Assembly (NCBI GenBank): GCA_023665245.1
Contig: JAMPEH010000057.1
Coordinates: 1 to 11,451, forward strand
Direction of reading: 5' to 3'
DNA from: Muribaculaceae bacterium
GTDB taxonomy: Bacteria; Pseudomonadota; Alphaproteobacteria; Rs-D84
DNA length: 11,451 nucleotides
The notes beneath the pieces are model-generated. The model had not been told where the DNA came from, made no database searches, and was given only the letters and a program-made list of their open reading frames with translations. Both the position numbers and the translations under genes were made by a program. Below, piece after piece: positions 6,013-11,451 of the stretch. How positions within the stretch are numbered: the stretch's first letter is position 1; the number at the start of each line of letters is the position of its first letter.

Positions 6013-6053
6013 CATTTGACTGAGACAAAAACTAAAATAAAACCGAAGGCAAA

Positions 6054-6623
6054 ATGAAAGATTACAAATTCAAATTCTTCCTTACCGGGAAGACACTCAC
6101 GGTGGACTGGGATTTCATCGCCAGGTATTTCCCCGATTACAACCGCTCCAAGGCGAAGAAATGGAGGGACGAGCTGGTGAAGGCCCTCTCAGGGCAATGT
6201 GACGACAAGACGCTCGCAAAGGTGAAGAGACACTGGGGAGGCTCCACAGAGCAGATGGAAGCCGCACTCGACGAGATTGAAAACCAGATAATGCAGGAGG
6301 CGGTGGAGAACTTCGGGGAGCGCATACTCGAAATAAGGGCGATGAAACCGGAAGAGAAAAGGGACACTCCGGAGTTTAAGGAGAACTGGGCTTCCCTCAG
6401 CAAGTGCATGCCCTACGGACTGGGTCATGAGGTGGTCTACATCTCCCTCAAAGTGCCTTACACCTTCTGCGCACCCTTCGGGGCGTTGTGGCTGCTGTGG
6501 AAGGTTGACCCCACGGAAGGCAAGATGAGGGATTCAGACCCACTGCATTGCGAGATAGAGGAAGTCCTTACGCTCCACTACCAGAAGGGAGGCGTGAAAA
6601 CAACGGGACAAAAGAACGGGTGA
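6054..6623 (+). CDS. Unknown 189-aa protein
   Basis: Not recognised. The N-terminus MKDYKFKFFLTGKTLTVDWDFIARYFPDYN may be a short beta region. It is followed by charged helices (RSKAKKWRDELVKALSG and EQMEAALDEIENQIMQEAVENFGERILEIRA), the latter with some coiled-coil character. A hydrophobic stretch PYTFCAPFGALWLLWKV lies near residues 144-160; it is short and probably buried, not a membrane helix. The leader repeats the word ACTGAGACAA (6019-6028) found before the clamp-like gene (4480-4489), suggesting common control or ancestry of the leader. The start at 6054 follows an A-rich leader. Confidence 0.75.
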   Translation: MKDYKFKFFLTGKTLTVDWDFIARYFPDYNRSKAKKWRDELVKALSGQCDDKTLAKVKRHWGGSTEQMEAALDEIENQIMQEAVENFGERILEIRAMKPEEKRDTPEFKENWASLSKCMPYGLGHEVVYISLKVPYTFCAPFGALWLLWKVDPTEGKMRDSDPLHCEIEEVLTLHYQKGGVKTTGQKNG

Positions 6624-6640
6624 ATGTGAATTAAATTTAT

Positions 6641-6648
6641 TATCTTTG
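6641..6648 (+). promoter_or_regulatory. Bacteroidota-type promoter -7 box TATCTTTG
   Basis: TATCTTTG matches the TAnnTTTG -7 consensus of the Bacteroidota primary sigma factor. No good TTTG -33 box is visible about 20 bases upstream. Transcription would start near 6655, leaving only about seven bases before the ATG at 6662, so the message could be nearly leaderless. It would drive the three-gene unit ending at the 8350 terminator. Confidence 0.6.
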
Positions 6649-6661
6649 TAAAAATTTTAAG

Positions 6662-7450
6662 ATGATGATTGGCAAAATAACCAAAGAGCAAAGGGAGCTT
6701 TTTAAAACGCTCCTCGACAAGGAAGGCTACGAGCTGGGGCTGGAGGAAATCACCAAGGCCCTTAAAAAGTCCAAAAAATTCAGTTCGCTGAGAAAAAAGC
6801 TCGGCGAGACGGTGGTGGACGAGGTGGCATATAGCAACACCACCGATCTGGTGTGCGAGTTTGAGCCGGCTGAATACTCGGGCGACGACGACCGCCAGTG
6901 GACTTCCGTAAGGGTGATAATCACCTGGAATCACGGTAACCCCGAAGACCCCGACAACCAGGAGGAAGGGTATCTGAACAGGGCGATACTCGATGTCTAC
7001 GACGAAGAGAAAAAGCTGCTCATGCACCTTTGCTCGTTCAACGCAAAAACCCTCTCTGTGACTGAATGGCTGGATGAGCCGGCGCTGGACGCCGACGGCA
7101 ACCCCATCACTTTCGAGGACGAGCCATTTATCCCGGAAGCCAGGACAAAGGAGGAAGCTAAAAGGCTCCGCAAGGCTTTCCAGAAAAGGATAAGGAAACC
7201 CAAGGCACCGGCAGGGATGATGAACAAATATCTGGTGTACTCATGGGAAGGGGGCGGCTACTCCCCCGACGGGCACCCCAACGACCTGGGGCAGATACTC
7301 GGCTGCGTGGCGGCCATAAGCAGTCAGGCGGCAAGGAACAGGTTCCTTAGGGACAACCCGTGGGTGACAGACCAGGGCTTCGACCCCGAAGAGCTGAGCG
7401 TGATACGCCTCCATGACGAGGTGGACCTTGACACTGTGTTCAACGATTAG
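6662..7450 (+). CDS. Unknown 262-aa protein
   Basis: Not recognised. ATG codons at 6662 and 6665 are both possible; the first is taken. The N-terminus (KITKEQRELFKTLLDKEGYELGLEEITKALKKSKKF) is a charged helical region. A beta-rich middle follows (SVRVIITWNHGN, NRAILDVYDEEKKLLMHLCSF), then a lysine-rich linker (EEAKRLRKAFQKRIRKPKAPAG). The C-terminal part, KYLVYSWEGGGYSPDGHPNDLGQILGCVAAISSQAARNRFL, looks like a small separate alpha/beta domain. No catalytic motif or membrane segment is apparent. It is the first gene after the promoter at 6641, followed by two genes and a terminator. Confidence 0.75.
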   Translation: MMIGKITKEQRELFKTLLDKEGYELGLEEITKALKKSKKFSSLRKKLGETVVDEVAYSNTTDLVCEFEPAEYSGDDDRQWTSVRVIITWNHGNPEDPDNQEEGYLNRAILDVYDEEKKLLMHLCSFNAKTLSVTEWLDEPALDADGNPITFEDEPFIPEARTKEEAKRLRKAFQKRIRKPKAPAGMMNKYLVYSWEGGGYSPDGHPNDLGQILGCVAAISSQAARNRFLRDNPWVTDQGFDPEELSVIRLHDEVDLDTVFND

Positions 7451-7463
7451 CTCCAGGACGCCC

Positions 7464-7500
7464 AATGTGATGAGAGACAACGTGTTCGACAATCACATCA
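7464..7500 (+). promoter_or_regulatory. Leader with GTGATGAGA motif and hairpin, copy 1 of 3
   Basis: AATGTGATGAGAGACAACGT (7464-7483) recurs nearly unchanged at 8391 and in diverged form at 9262. TGTGAT (7466-7471) can pair with ATCACA just before the ATG at 7501, which could tie up the start region. A leader control element or protein-binding site is possible. Confidence 0.45.
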
Positions 7501-7905
7501 ATGAAAAGAAAAACAATTAACAAAACAGCGAGAATCAACGGTTTTTACATGCACGACCTCATAAGGGGTTTCCTGGGCGAGAAGGACATGGGCAACTCGA
7601 TGCTCAGACGGATGGGACTCACCCCGAAAGTAATCCCATTCAGCGTGGCGAAATTCCTACAGAACCGCAAGGCGTTCTGGAAGGACAGGCACGGCAACGA
7701 GGCTTCCATACGCTTCACACTGAAGGACAACCAACTTGAATGCTTCGGTTCCTACCTTGACAAGAGGAAGTCGATAAGGATGTTCAGGGAGTGGAGCAGC
7801 GGCGAGGACTCCGAGAAGATAGCGAGGCTGGAATCGGAGGCCATAGGAGACCTTTGCATGAGGTGCATATATGAACCGTTGTTCGGGCTTAAAACAACGA
7901 TTTAA
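7501..7905 (+). CDS. Unknown basic 134-aa protein
   Basis: Not recognised. The ATG at 7501 begins MKRKTINKTARINGFYMHDL. The protein is strongly basic in its first half, contains FLQNRKAFWKDRHGNEASIRFTLKDNQLECFG near residues 52-84, and ends with a helix and three cysteines (CMRCIYEPLFGL). Basic character would fit nucleic-acid binding but no domain supports it. It is the second gene of the unit starting at 6641, and its start lies at the end of a possible hairpin in the leader. Confidence 0.7.
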   Translation: MKRKTINKTARINGFYMHDLIRGFLGEKDMGNSMLRRMGLTPKVIPFSVAKFLQNRKAFWKDRHGNEASIRFTLKDNQLECFGSYLDKRKSIRMFREWSSGEDSEKIARLESEAIGDLCMRCIYEPLFGLKTTI

Positions 7906-7916
7906 AAATTATCATA

Positions 7917-8327
7917 ATGGTTTGGATAGTAACACTTTTTGTTGTGGTTTTAGTGTCAGGAATGATTTACGATATTAAAAATCTGCCTGACAGAGATTTT
8001 GATTCTGAAATTGAAGAAAAGACTGAAGAGTACAGAAAACTCCCATTTTCATTTGAACGTCAAGAATCTTTTAGAAAGGAAATACATCAAATATATGATG
8101 AGAAAAAACTTGCTGAGGAAAAATCAGGACGTTTTGGCATTTATTTGCTTATGACGGTTTGCGCAGCAATAATCGTAACTATCGCCGGTTTCTTCTGGTA
8201 TTATTTCTGCGCAGGATTCCTCTTGTTCGAGGACATCAGCTTCGGTGACAAAATACTTTATGGAATCACAAGCCTGTTCCTCTTCGTGATATTCGGCGGA
8301 GGACTTGCCGCACTGTTTGCTAAATAA
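7917..8327 (+). CDS. Small membrane protein with three predicted transmembrane helices (136 aa)
   Basis: Residues 2-18 (VWIVTLFVVVLVSGMIY) form an N-terminal hydrophobic helix, followed by a charged stretch of about 50 residues (KNLPDRDFDSEIEEKTEEYRK and so on). Two further hydrophobic segments lie at about 74-103 and 112-134. The charged loop is probably on one side of the inner membrane. No family was recognised. The first two-thirds of the gene is visibly more A/T-rich than its neighbours, suggesting separate acquisition. A small membrane protein can be the effector of a defence or immunity system, but nothing here shows that. It is the last gene before a strong terminator. Confidence 0.75.
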   Translation: MVWIVTLFVVVLVSGMIYDIKNLPDRDFDSEIEEKTEEYRKLPFSFERQESFRKEIHQIYDEKKLAEEKSGRFGIYLLMTVCAAIIVTIAGFFWYYFCAGFLLFEDISFGDKILYGITSLFLFVIFGGGLAALFAK

Positions 8328-8349
8328 GAACTTAGAAAAAATACCTACC

Positions 8350-8389
8350 GGGGAGATTGGCCGACAAAGCCAGTCTCCCCTTGTTATTT
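8350..8389 (+). terminator. Rho-independent terminator after the membrane-protein gene
   Basis: GGGGAGATTGGC (8350-8361) pairs with GCCAGTCTCCCC (8369-8380), a 12-bp stem with one T-G wobble and a 7-base loop, followed by TTGTTATTT. It closes the unit that starts at 6641. Confidence 0.9.
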
Positions 8390-8390
8390 A

Positions 8391-8427
8391 ATGTGATGAG
8401 AGGCAATGTGTGCCCTGTCGGGGCACA
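8391..8427 (+). promoter_or_regulatory. GTGATGAGA motif copy 2 with adjacent hairpin
   Basis: The repeated word at 8391-8410 is directly followed by, and slightly overlaps, a hairpin pairing TGTGCCC (8409-8415) with GGGCACA (8421-8427) around TGTCG. The hairpin is followed by AAATAAAAC, not a T-run, so it is less likely to be a second terminator on the + strand. It lies between the terminator and the next promoter. Confidence 0.5.
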
Positions 8428-8455
8428 AAATAAAACAAAAATTAACCCGAGGCTG

Positions 8456-8484
8456 TTGGGAATTGCGAATTTTTCATATCTTTG
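8456..8484 (+). promoter_or_regulatory. Bacteroidota-type promoter (TTG-containing -33 and TATCTTTG -7)
   Basis: TATCTTTG at 8477-8484 matches TAnnTTTG exactly, and TTGGG starting at 8456 is correctly placed for a -33 box. Transcription would start near 8491, giving a leader of about 27 bases before the ATG at 8518. It drives the five-gene unit ending at the 10350 terminator. Confidence 0.75.
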
Positions 8485-8517
8485 CAATCTCTTTCAGCCC
8501 TTAAAACATCTGGAAGC

Positions 8518-8865
8518 ATGAACAAAAAAAGAAGAAACGCCCTCCACGCGGTGCTGGACGCACTGTCCGGGCTAAGGAAAACTGTTGACAGGGACGAGGC
8601 ACTGGCGATCATTCGGACCGCAAAGGACTCCACCGAGGAATGCGCCGACGAGGAACAGGACGCATTGGACGCAAGGCCCGAGTCGCTGCAATGGTCTACC
8701 GCCAACGAGGACATGGGCGAGAACATCTCAGACCTCTGGGAAGCCGCCGGGAACCTTGACGCCGTCCTGGAGGATTGCGAGAAAATGGAAACCTACGACT
8801 ACCAAAAGATTGAAAAGGACGTGATCGAGACAGTGAACCTGATACGCCAAGCGATACACAGATGA
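8518..8865 (+). CDS. Unknown acidic helical 115-aa protein
   Basis: Not recognised. The frame is open from 8482, but that lies within the -7 box, so the ATG at 8518 (MNKKRRNALHAVLDAL) is the real start. After the basic N-terminus the protein is very acidic (STEECADEEQDALDARPESLQ, ENISDLWEAAGNLDAVLEDCEKMETYDYQKIEKD) and looks wholly alpha-helical. This pattern is typical of small phage or plasmid proteins of unknown function. The stop overlaps the next start by four bases (ATGA at 8862), so the two are translationally coupled. Confidence 0.8.
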   Translation: MNKKRRNALHAVLDALSGLRKTVDRDEALAIIRTAKDSTEECADEEQDALDARPESLQWSTANEDMGENISDLWEAAGNLDAVLEDCEKMETYDYQKIEKDVIETVNLIRQAIHR

Positions 8866-9266
8866 ACCAAGCACGGCTCACAGCCAGGCTCGCGGAAGCG
8901 AGGGGAAACAGGCGTTACCGCGGGGACCTCAGCGACCATGTGACACTCTCCATCGAGGAAGGGAGGAGCAATTATTCGGTGACCAATCTCATGACCTACT
9001 GCGACGACATCGGCGTAAGGCTGGTCATGGAGGACATGGCGACCGAGGACAGGTTCTATCCCGGATCGGTGGCTGACATACACGGGACGCTGTGGCTGCT
9101 GATGGAACGCTACAATGTGGACCGCCAGCTCATTTACCGCAAGACGGCGAGGCACTACACGGTCCCCAAGCCGCAGGACGACAAGGCGGGCCGGTCGCTC
9201 TCAGTCGTGACCCTGCTGGCGGTGTGCGAGGTGATCCACTGTGATTTGCGTTTCGAGCCGAAGTGA
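8862..9266 (+). CDS. Putative tandem Cro/CI-like (XRE) helix-turn-helix protein, 134 aa
   Basis: Two halves show the same pattern. DHVTLSIEEGRSNYSVTNLMTYCDDIGVRLVMED (about 25-58) resembles the end of a Cro/CI-type HTH, where a recognition helix and an S-I-E-x-G segment lead to a short helix and a GVRLxxE strand. LIYRKTARHYTV and SLSVVTLLAVCEVIHCDLRFE (about 88-132) repeat this in degenerate form. The role would be DNA binding, perhaps control of this element, with the GTTAC array or the GTGATGAGA repeats as conceivable targets. The match is weak at helix 2, so the assignment is tentative. It overlaps the preceding gene by four bases and its stop lies inside the third GTGATGAGA copy. Confidence 0.55.
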   Translation: MNQARLTARLAEARGNRRYRGDLSDHVTLSIEEGRSNYSVTNLMTYCDDIGVRLVMEDMATEDRFYPGSVADIHGTLWLLMERYNVDRQLIYRKTARHYTVPKPQDDKAGRSLSVVTLLAVCEVIHCDLRFEPK

Positions 9267-9281
9267 TGAGAAGCAGCGTAG
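9262..9281 (+). promoter_or_regulatory. GTGATGAGA motif copy 3
   Basis: AGTGATGAGAAGCAGCGTAG aligns with the copies at 7464 and 8391 over the core GTGATGAGARRCARYGT. This copy contains the TGA stop of the preceding gene, and the next ATG follows at 9298 after a CAAACAAACC leader. A weaker relative, TGATTAAAACAGCGT, lies at 10011 before the 91-aa gene. Confidence 0.4.
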
Positions 9282-9297
9282 TCTAAACAAACAAACC

Positions 9298-9606
9298 ATG
9301 CCAACAAAAAAAGAACTTCTTGAACAGTCGCAGAAAGCCATCGGCGAATACTTCAGACTCTCAAAGTACCTGTTCAGCGACGACGCCCCCCAGGACGTGA
9401 ACGAAATCCCCGAGGACAACCCCTTTTATCCCGATGCCCGGGACATAGCCGACGAGATGGGGCTCGACTGGGAGAACATGAGCCACGCTGACAGCAACCG
9501 TGTCATGCTCAACCTGCTGTCATCCTGTTTCTACGGCATCACACCCGACCCCGAGATGGAGAACTACAAGCCTGTGTTGACCGTTTCGTTCACAAAACCC
9601 GAATAA
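9298..9606 (+). CDS. Unknown acidic 102-aa protein
   Basis: Not recognised. The ATG at 9298 (MPTKKELLEQSQKAIGEYFRL) is preferred over an upstream in-frame start that would overlap the preceding gene. An acidic, Pro-rich middle (DDAPQDVNEIPEDNPFYPDARDIADEMGLDWENM) is followed by a helix and the C-terminal strand KPVLTVSFTKPE. No motif gives a function. It stops one base before the next gene, in the five-gene unit. Confidence 0.7.
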   Translation: MPTKKELLEQSQKAIGEYFRLSKYLFSDDAPQDVNEIPEDNPFYPDARDIADEMGLDWENMSHADSNRVMLNLLSSCFYGITPDPEMENYKPVLTVSFTKPE

Positions 9607-9607
9607 G

Positions 9608-10009
9608 ATGGGGATAAGCGATTCGGTCCAGAGGGTGCTGAGACAGAAGGACCTGGAGAAGGCGAGCGATATGTTCAGCATAGAGATGGCGATGATGGAG
9701 AGGCTAAACTCCCAGAAGCTGCTCAACGCCACATACATACGCAACCTCCTGATAAGGGCGGACTACGAGAGGCTGACCAGCGGGCTGCACTGGCTCGAGC
9801 ACCAGGACATGAGGTACAACTTCCCAGAGGTGATGAAGGCGTTGCAGCTCGAATACAACGTCAGCAGGCAAAACCTGAAGGACATACTGCACGGACGCAA
9901 CGACTCCCTCATCTTCTGCTCCAAATGCGGCGTGAGAATCACCAAGAGGTGCTTTGACAGGACGAGCGGTCTATGCTCCAACTGCTTTGCGGAGACATTG
10001 GAATTATAA
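9608..10009 (+). CDS. Protein with C-terminal zinc ribbon and possible helix-turn-helix, 133 aa
   Basis: Residues 104-107 are CSKC and 123-126 are CSNC, separated by a basic turn with RITKRC and a conserved-looking G before the second pair: a four-cysteine zinc ribbon. Residues 77-98 (MKALQLEYNVSRQNLKDILHGR) look like a helix-turn-helix, with NVSRQNLxxIL as recognition helix. Residues 1-70 are helical. A DNA-binding regulator of the element is the likeliest role, for example acting on the repeats in this window, but the target is unknown. The ATG at 9608 lies one base after the stop of the preceding gene. Confidence 0.65.
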   Translation: MGISDSVQRVLRQKDLEKASDMFSIEMAMMERLNSQKLLNATYIRNLLIRADYERLTSGLHWLEHQDMRYNFPEVMKALQLEYNVSRQNLKDILHGRNDSLIFCSKCGVRITKRCFDRTSGLCSNCFAETLEL

Positions 10010-10029
10010 CTGATTAAAACAGCGTGAAT

Positions 10030-10305
10030 ATGAATGTGAAACCAAAACTCCAGGATTTATGGAATTATTTAGAGGTTCAGGCTGACGAACGCCTGATAGT
10101 CCCCGTCTACAACCAGGAAAAGGGCTCCGACGAGTTCCTTGTGGCAGAATCGGACGGCGACGGATTGTCTGTGAGCGTGAAGGACAGCCTGGATGACACC
10201 GTACTTGACAAGCCCTTCAGGATCGTCCAGCAAATCGGGGAAGGCGGCAGGCACGTCATCCCCTCAGTCGAACAGATAAGACAGGACGAACGAAAGGATT
10301 ATTAA
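10030..10305 (+). CDS. Unknown acidic 91-aa protein
   Basis: Not recognised. The ATG at 10030 (MNVKPKLQDLWNYL) is preferred to the GTG at 10024. The sequence alternates short strands and turns (LIVPVYNQ, EFLVAESDGDGLSVSVKDS, KPFRIVQQIGEGG), suggesting a small beta-rich domain, and ends with the charged helix PSVEQIRQDERKDY. It is the last gene of the unit, directly before the terminator at 10350. Confidence 0.7.
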   Translation: MNVKPKLQDLWNYLEVQADERLIVPVYNQEKGSDEFLVAESDGDGLSVSVKDSLDDTVLDKPFRIVQQIGEGGRHVIPSVEQIRQDERKDY

Positions 10306-10349
10306 CAAATGGTAGATTATTTTTAAGGAATTTTAAATAACCACACAAG

Positions 10350-10388
10350 AGGCTCTGCACTATTACATGGTGCAGGGCCTAATTTTTT
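10350..10388 (+). terminator. Rho-independent terminator of the five-gene unit
   Basis: AGGCTCTGCAC (10350-10360) pairs with GTGCAGGGCCT (10370-10380), an 11-bp stem with one T-G wobble and a 9-base loop, followed by AATTTTTT (10381-10388). Confidence 0.95.
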
Positions 10389-10416
10389 GCCCAAATGATA
10401 AATTATAACGTAAGAA

Positions 10417-10908
10417 ATGACCAAACTGATTAAGACAATCATCAAGTTCTACAAAGGACTCGACAACATGGAAGACCGCCTGTACGGTTTCGTGACAAAG
10501 GACAACGGCAGCTGGAAGGGTTGCAGGGAAACGGAGTCGAAGAAGAAGATCGTGTTCGTGGACGCGGCCTTCCAGGATGAGATCATCCCTAACGCGCTTT
10601 ACAAATGCACACTCGTGCCGATGACCACGAAGGAGGGGTTCATAGCCAAGACAGCCACCCTGATACGGTTCCCGGCGACGATGGTCACCAAGTGCAACGG
10701 CAGGACATTCTCGATAGAGATAAAGTTCGGGAACAAGACGCTGGTGTACGACCCCGACAGCACCGACCCCAGGAAGAGGGACATCCAGGGCATAGCGGCC
10801 AACATAAGGGGACGCAACGACATGGAAAACCCGGCAGAGGTGGCGGAGGAGTTCATAAGTTCCGCCTGCATGGTCAAACGCCTTTACGACCAGCACAATG
10901 CTCGTTGA
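10417..10908 (+). CDS. Unknown 163-aa protein
   Basis: Not recognised. MTKLIKTIIKFYKGLDNM is followed by a beta-rich core (YGFVTKDNGSW, KIVFVDAAFQD, YKCTLVPMTTKEGFIAKTATLIRF, TFSIEIKFGNKTLVYDPD) that could be an OB- or SH3-like small barrel, and a helical C-terminus (NPAEVAEEFISSACMVKRLYDQHN). No active-site motif is seen. It begins after the 10350 terminator without an obvious TAnnTTTG box. The last 11 bases overlap the next gene, so the two are likely co-translated. Confidence 0.75.
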   Translation: MTKLIKTIIKFYKGLDNMEDRLYGFVTKDNGSWKGCRETESKKKIVFVDAAFQDEIIPNALYKCTLVPMTTKEGFIAKTATLIRFPATMVTKCNGRTFSIEIKFGNKTLVYDPDSTDPRKRDIQGIAANIRGRNDMENPAEVAEEFISSACMVKRLYDQHNAR

Positions 10909-11431
10909 GTCCATGACGAACGGCGAGCTGGTGTCGCAGTACAACTCGGACCTTGAAGAGCTCCGGCGGCACACGCTGGGGTTCGGATGGTCCGAGACGG
11001 CGGCAAGGCACCTGAGGAAACATTCCAAATCGGAACGGACGGTGCTCACCAGGATGTTCACCACCGGAAGGCGCAACACCTACCTTGGCCTGCTGATATA
11101 CGACCGGACAGGCACCGGGAAGAACCGGAGCTGGGAACTTTCCTCTTTCCATGTCGGACTGATGAGCACCTCAAAGGGCGTGTGCGCCATAATGTTCTGC
11201 GAGGAGGGACGGAGGGCGTTGAAGCTCACACCCCACTTCTTCAACAGGTACAAGGAAAGGTTCTCCGAAGTCACGGACTGGAAAACGAGGAACAGTCTCA
11301 ATGCGGCGAAGAACGTCACAGACATAATACCGGTCTTTCTCAGCCGCAACCCTCACATGACATGGATAGAGACAAAGGCGGTGTTCCGTGACAAGGTGGT
11401 ACAACCTTCCGCGATAGCAGGTGACCGCTAA
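10898..11431 (+). CDS. Unknown 177-aa protein, apparently 3'-truncated at the right inverted repeat
   Basis: No function recognised. The N-terminal helix (LVSQYNSDLEELRRHTLGFGWSETAARHLRKHSK) is followed by a beta-containing domain with WELSSFHVGLMSTSKGVCAIMF and a motif LTPHFFNRYKERF, which from memory resembles a conserved patch in uncharacterised Bacteroidota proteins. The last 11 codons (VVQPSAIAGDR and the stop) are encoded entirely by the 51-bp terminal repeat, beginning at base 11399. The native C-terminus was therefore probably replaced, mirroring the loss of the RT N-terminus at the other end. It overlaps the preceding gene by 11 bases; ATG 10898 is used, 10913 is an alternative. Confidence 0.7.
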   Translation: MLVESMTNGELVSQYNSDLEELRRHTLGFGWSETAARHLRKHSKSERTVLTRMFTTGRRNTYLGLLIYDRTGTGKNRSWELSSFHVGLMSTSKGVCAIMFCEEGRRALKLTPHFFNRYKERFSEVTDWKTRNSLNAAKNVTDIIPVFLSRNPHMTWIETKAVFRDKVVQPSAIAGDR

Positions 11432-11449
11432 AAATTATAGCCGTCCGGA
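11399..11449 (-). repeat. Right copy of the 51-bp terminal inverted repeat
   Basis: Exact reverse complement of bases 1-51, followed by only two more bases (TT) in the window. It supplies the last codons and TAA of the preceding gene. See the left copy for interpretation. Confidence 0.97.
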
Positions 11450-11451
11450 TT

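Noticed and set aside
8409..8427. Second terminator after the 8350 hairpin
   Set aside because: The hairpin is followed by A-rich sequence, not a T-tract, on the + strand, and no minus-strand gene needs it.

Overview
The window looks like Bacteroidota (probably Bacteroidales) accessory DNA: a plasmid, prophage or integrated element. Two promoter-like sites carry the Bacteroidota -7 box TATCTTTG, gene starts mostly follow A/T-rich leaders without a clear Shine-Dalgarno, and nearly every gene is a small hypothetical on the + strand. No rRNA, tRNA, CRISPR array, transposase, integrase or relaxase was recognised.

Left region (1-2148), the most unusual part. A reverse transcriptase (RT) fragment (59-820) keeps the QG, YSDD, LNPKK and FLGY motifs but lacks the N-terminal fingers and the motif A aspartate. 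It is followed by about 860 bases (821-1680) with no credible gene but with dense nested stem-loops. I read this as a large structured RNA or array. A short RAAGC[C/G] linker recurs at 935, 1111, 1288, 1451 and 1644, dividing the region into units of about 163-193 bases, and each unit has at least one long stem-loop. After an A/T-rich leader comes an unrecognised 151-aa protein (1693-2148). The arrangement RT, structured array, small protein is the candidate new system.

Middle region (2160-6623). A 334-aa conserved-hypothetical-type protein with an N-terminal CPKC motif follows 11 bases after the 151-aa gene. Next come four copies of GTTAC at exactly 11-bp spacing, an apparently frameshifted small gene, two small unknown genes, a DpnD/PcfM-like 59-aa protein, a 506-aa protein whose N-terminal half resembles domains 2 and 3 of the DNA polymerase III sliding clamp, and a 189-aa unknown.

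Right region (6641-11451). Two fairly clean transcription units are visible: a promoter-like site at 6641, three genes and a terminator at 8350-8389; then a promoter at 8456-8484, five tightly packed genes (including a putative tandem Cro/CI-like protein and a C-terminal zinc-ribbon protein) and a terminator at 10350-10388. Two overlapping unknown genes close the window.

The window ends are a perfect 51-bp inverted repeat (1-51 and 11399-11449). The RT is cut at the left copy and the last gene runs into the right copy and stops there. This could be an invertible segment, the ends of an element, or an assembly artefact. No flanking sequence is available to decide.
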